Below are positions 5,113 through 6,952 of a DNA stretch of 6,952 nt, in pieces (within the stretch, counting starts at the first letter, position 1; each line of letters starts with the position of its first letter). This DNA comes from Candidatus Micrarchaeaceae archaeon (GTDB lineage: Archaea > Micrarchaeota > Micrarchaeia > Micrarchaeales > CABMGC01). The DNA lies in contig DAIDAD010000031.1 of NCBI GenBank assembly GCA_027310795.1, positions 1 through 6,952 of the forward strand, given 5' to 3'. Below the pieces are notes generated by a model. It saw only the letters and a program-made list of their open reading frames with translations, was not told the origin of the DNA and did not search any database. The position numbers and the translations under genes were made by a program.

Positions 5113-6180
5113 TTAGCCGAGCCTGGACTGGCCGCTGTACTTCATCAGCCCTGAGGCCCTAACTCCTATCTTCCTCAATTTCCTGCCCCTCTCGAAACTG
5201 TCGAGGTAAAGAAGCCGGGCAGTGGAATAGATTGCTTCTGCTCCTGAAGACGGCTTTATGCCCCTGCTGTGCAGGTGCTCTGAGAAGTCGCTGTACCTGA
5301 TTTTTACCGTTATGTTCTTGAATGCGAAGCCTGCCTTAAGCGCCTCAGCCGCGACCTCTTTTGATAGCTTCATCAGCTCCTGTTCGATTTCCTTCTGGTC
5401 GGAAGTGTCATGCTCAAATGTCGACTCCCTGCCTATGGATTTCGCCTCATAATTCTCCACAAGCGCGCTCTCGTCTATTCCGTTAGCATAATTGCGCAGC
5501 TCTATTCCAATAGACCCGAATTCCGACAGCAGCGCCATCTTGTTCGCCTTTGCAAGGCCGCCTATGCTTTTGATGTTCATCGACTCGAGTCGTGCCTTCG
5601 TCTTATCACCGACGGAGTACAGCTTGTCAAGCGGCATATTTCCCATAAAGGAACTTACTTCACTCTCGCGCACCAATTTTATGCCATCAGGTTTTGCTGC
5701 ATCGGAAGCCATCTTCGCCATCAGCTTGTTGAAGCTCACTCCTACGGAGCAGCTGAGGCCGGGCTCAGCCCTTACCTTGCCCTTTATCCTTTCCGCATAC
5801 TCCGCAGCCTCATCAAGCGAGCCAACGGCGCCAGTCAATTCCACATACGCCTCGTCTATGCTCACCTGCTCTACCTTTTCGGAAAAGCCTCTGAGGACAT
5901 GCATCACCTTTGCAGACATTTCCTCATAATAAGGGAAGTCTGCAGGCAGGTACGCTGCATCAGGGTTTATCCTGTAAGCTATGGAAATCGGCATCGCACT
6001 TTTTATCCCCTGCTTCCTTGCGAGATAATTGCAGGTCATCACGACCCCGCGGCCCTTTCCGCCCTTCGGGTCTGCGCCGACGATGACTGCCTTGCCTTTC
6101 AGATCGCTCCTGCGCAGCTCCTCACATGCTGCATAAAAGTAGTCCATGTCCACTAGCAAAACTGCGCGCTTCTTGTCCAT
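5113..6180 (-). CDS. dinB: DNA polymerase IV (Y-family, Dpo4/DinB type)
   Basis: This translesion polymerase copies past damaged bases at low fidelity. Its 355 residues are close to the 352 of Sulfolobus Dpo4. The palm begins LLVDMDYFYA, with catalytic Asp11 and the tyrosine steric gate Tyr16. The fingers follow (RGVVMTCNYLARKQGIKSAM, 44-63). The second catalytic pair lies in VSIDEAYVELT (Asp109, Glu110). The conserved SVGVSFNKLMAKMASD block (145-160) is followed by KPDGI. The thumb has a helix-hairpin-helix at VGDKTKARLESMNIKSIGGL (190-209). The little finger starts near KSIGRESTFEHD (248-259). All catalytic carboxylates are present. The protein ends YSGQSRLG, without the paired aromatics of a C-terminal PCNA-binding motif. 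The start is fixed by a GGTGAT Shine-Dalgarno that overlaps the upstream AMMECR1 stop codon. A two-gene operon with that gene is likely. Confidence 0.95.
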   Translation of the reverse strand: MDKKRAVLLVDMDYFYAACEELRRSDLKGKAVIVGADPKGGKGRGVVMTCNYLARKQGIKSAMPISIAYRINPDAAYLPADFPYYEEMSAKVMHVLRGFSEKVEQVSIDEAYVELTGAVGSLDEAAEYAERIKGKVRAEPGLSCSVGVSFNKLMAKMASDAAKPDGIKLVRESEVSSFMGNMPLDKLYSVGDKTKARLESMNIKSIGGLAKANKMALLSEFGSIGIELRNYANGIDESALVENYEAKSIGRESTFEHDTSDQKEIEQELMKLSKEVAAEALKAGFAFKNITVKIRYSDFSEHLHSRGIKPSSGAEAIYSTARLLYLDSFERGRKLRKIGVRASGLMKYSGQSRLG

Positions 6181-6188
6181 GTTATAGA

Positions 6189-6194
6189 ATCACC
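6189..6194 (-). promoter_or_regulatory. Ribosome binding site of the polymerase gene overlapping the upstream stop codon
   Basis: On the minus strand GGTGAT (6194 to 6189) matches the core complement of the archaeal 16S rRNA 3' end. It lies 8 nt before the polymerase ATG at 6180. It includes the TGA stop of the AMMECR1 gene (6192-6190), so ribosomes terminating there sit on the next gene's initiation site. This points to translational coupling. Confidence 0.6.
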
Positions 6195-6798
6195 CGAACA
6201 TTATCTCTTCAATAGGGCCTTCTGGAGTCAGTTCCCTGAAGACCTGAGTCGTGAAGCTGTGGAGCTGTACATCGCCCCTTTTCCATGCATTCGCATGAAG
6301 GCCTGCGTTTATGCATGCCTTGTTCAGCATCTCTTCCTTGCCCCACTCGTTCTCAGCTGCGATTATTGGCAGAACCATCCCCCTATGGAACCCGTATACG
6401 ACTGAAATTCCGTCCCTGCCCGGTTTTATCTTCCTAAGCTTTGCATTTTCGCTGCCTGTTACTGGCTTGAGACCGAAGATAAGATCGACCTCTATGACTA
6501 TGTGCTCAAGCTCCCTGTGCGATACAGGCACAAACTCCTTGTCCTCTGTTGCTGCTACCGCTGCTTCGAGCAGAAGCGTACCAAGGTTTCCCTTAGGATG
6601 CGCAAAACCCATGCTGCCTCTCGGCGTCCTTGTGGGCCAGTGTTCTATCCTTACGAACACTCCGTGCCTGTTCTCGAAATTCCTGAAGTGCCTGATCACC
6701 TTTCCCCTGTCGAACCTTGCGCTGCCAACATACTCTGATATCGCCTTCCTCGCAGCGATGACCATATTTCTGCCTTCATCTATGGAATATTCGTCCAT
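6190..6798 (-). CDS. AMMECR1-domain protein
   Basis: This 202-residue soluble protein spans the full AMMECR1 domain (archaeal PH0010 type, TIGR00296). Recognisable parts are the N-terminal ARKAISEYV helix (16-24), RGSMGFAHPKG at 60-70 in place of the usual LRGCIG, a VPVSHRELEHIVIEVDLI segment (90-107), GRDGISVVYGFHRGMVLP (127-144), NKACINAGLHANAW (159-172) and FTTQVFREL followed by PEGPIEE. The molecular function is not established. Homologues are often encoded with or fused to MEMO-like and radical-SAM proteins, but neither is present here. The usual motif Cys is Ser62, while Cys162 is kept. ATG 6798 is chosen as the start; a TTG at 6819 would add seven residues. The polymerase gene follows after 9 nt on the same strand, and an SD overlapping this stop couples them. 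What links the two functionally is unknown. Confidence 0.87.
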   Translation of the reverse strand: MDEYSIDEGRNMVIAARKAISEYVGSARFDRGKVIRHFRNFENRHGVFVRIEHWPTRTPRGSMGFAHPKGNLGTLLLEAAVAATEDKEFVPVSHRELEHIVIEVDLIFGLKPVTGSENAKLRKIKPGRDGISVVYGFHRGMVLPIIAAENEWGKEEMLNKACINAGLHANAWKRGDVQLHSFTTQVFRELTPEGPIEEIMFG

Positions 6799-6907
6799 CA
6801 GAAACCCTTGCGCCTGCAAGCTGCGCCAATTACTCTAACTGATGAAAAACATAAGAAGATATCTGCCTCTTTTGTGTACTGCAAACGAATGCGCATACGC
6901 GTACAGT

Positions 6908-6952
6908 ATGAAGAAACCAAAAATTATGCAGTCGCAGCATTTTATCAAGGTT
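6908..6952 (+). CDS. Possible 5' end of a further gene, cut by the window edge
   Basis: An open plus-strand frame begins at ATG 6842 (37 codons) or ATG 6908 (15 codons) and has no stop before the window ends. From 6908 it reads MKKPKIMQSQHFIKV. The SQHFIKV segment is reminiscent of the (S/G)Q(H/N)FL start of KsgA/Erm-type rRNA adenine methyltransferases, but 15 residues are too few for an assignment. There is no clear Shine-Dalgarno before either ATG. It would be divergent from the AMMECR1 gene. This is a suggestion rather than a firm gene call. Confidence 0.25.
   Translation, partial: MKKPKIMQSQHFIKV

Noticed and set aside
5410..6156. 248-codon plus-strand open frame across the polymerase gene
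   Set aside because: It is fully antisense to Pol IV, which has all catalytic motifs; the translation is rich in His, Leu, Arg and Cys and matches no family I know.

Overview
The window reads as archaeal. It holds two archaea-typical families (an adenosine-specific kinase of the DUF355 type and an EndoQ-type PHP endonuclease), a membrane-anchored Lon-like protease with many N-glycosylation sequons, a UbiA-family enzyme of the archaeal lipid type, and a Dpo4-like Y-family polymerase. TATA-box-like promoters sit about 25-30 nt before several starts. Codon use favours ATA for Ile and AGG/AGA for Arg, at moderate GC. Small genes, tight packing and short overlaps would suit a small-genome archaeon such as a Micrarchaeota/DPANN member or a Thermoplasmatota-like acidophile, but the lineage is inference and cannot be settled from this sequence.

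Layout. Positions 1-31 are AT-rich promoter-like sequence. At 32-193 lies a remnant of aspartyl-tRNA synthetase: the first ~45 residues of the archaeal enzyme run directly into its last ~9 residues, and nearly the whole catalytic body is missing. Four bases later starts the adenosine-specific kinase (198-680), followed by EndoQ (732-1970) with a good Shine-Dalgarno site. A new TATA box at 1978-1985 opens a second plus-strand unit: a secreted, C-terminally anchored Lon-like (S16) serine-lysine protease (2017-3786) and a HIT hydrolase (3783-4235) joined by an ATGA overlap. The minus strand then carries a UbiA prenyltransferase (4216-5076), convergent with the HIT gene and overlapping it by 20 bp. 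Upstream of it is a minus-strand pair, AMMECR1-domain protein (6190-6798) then DNA polymerase IV (5113-6180). The last ~110 bases on the plus strand form an open frame that runs off the edge.

How the genes fit together. EndoQ (nicks 5' of deaminated bases) and Pol IV (lesion bypass) are both DNA-damage functions, though in separate transcription units. The prenyltransferase is probably the second ether-bond enzyme of archaeal membrane lipid synthesis. The protease probably acts at the outer face of the membrane. No RNA genes, CRISPR arrays, insertion sequences or transfer signatures were seen. No stretch longer than 300 bases lacks a gene.

The observations most worth following are the internally deleted aspS (a real deletion between short repeats, or an assembly collapse), the AMMECR1 protein with Ser where the family motif has Cys, and the heavily sequon-studded Lon-like protease. 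Nothing in the window clearly amounts to a new multi-gene system.
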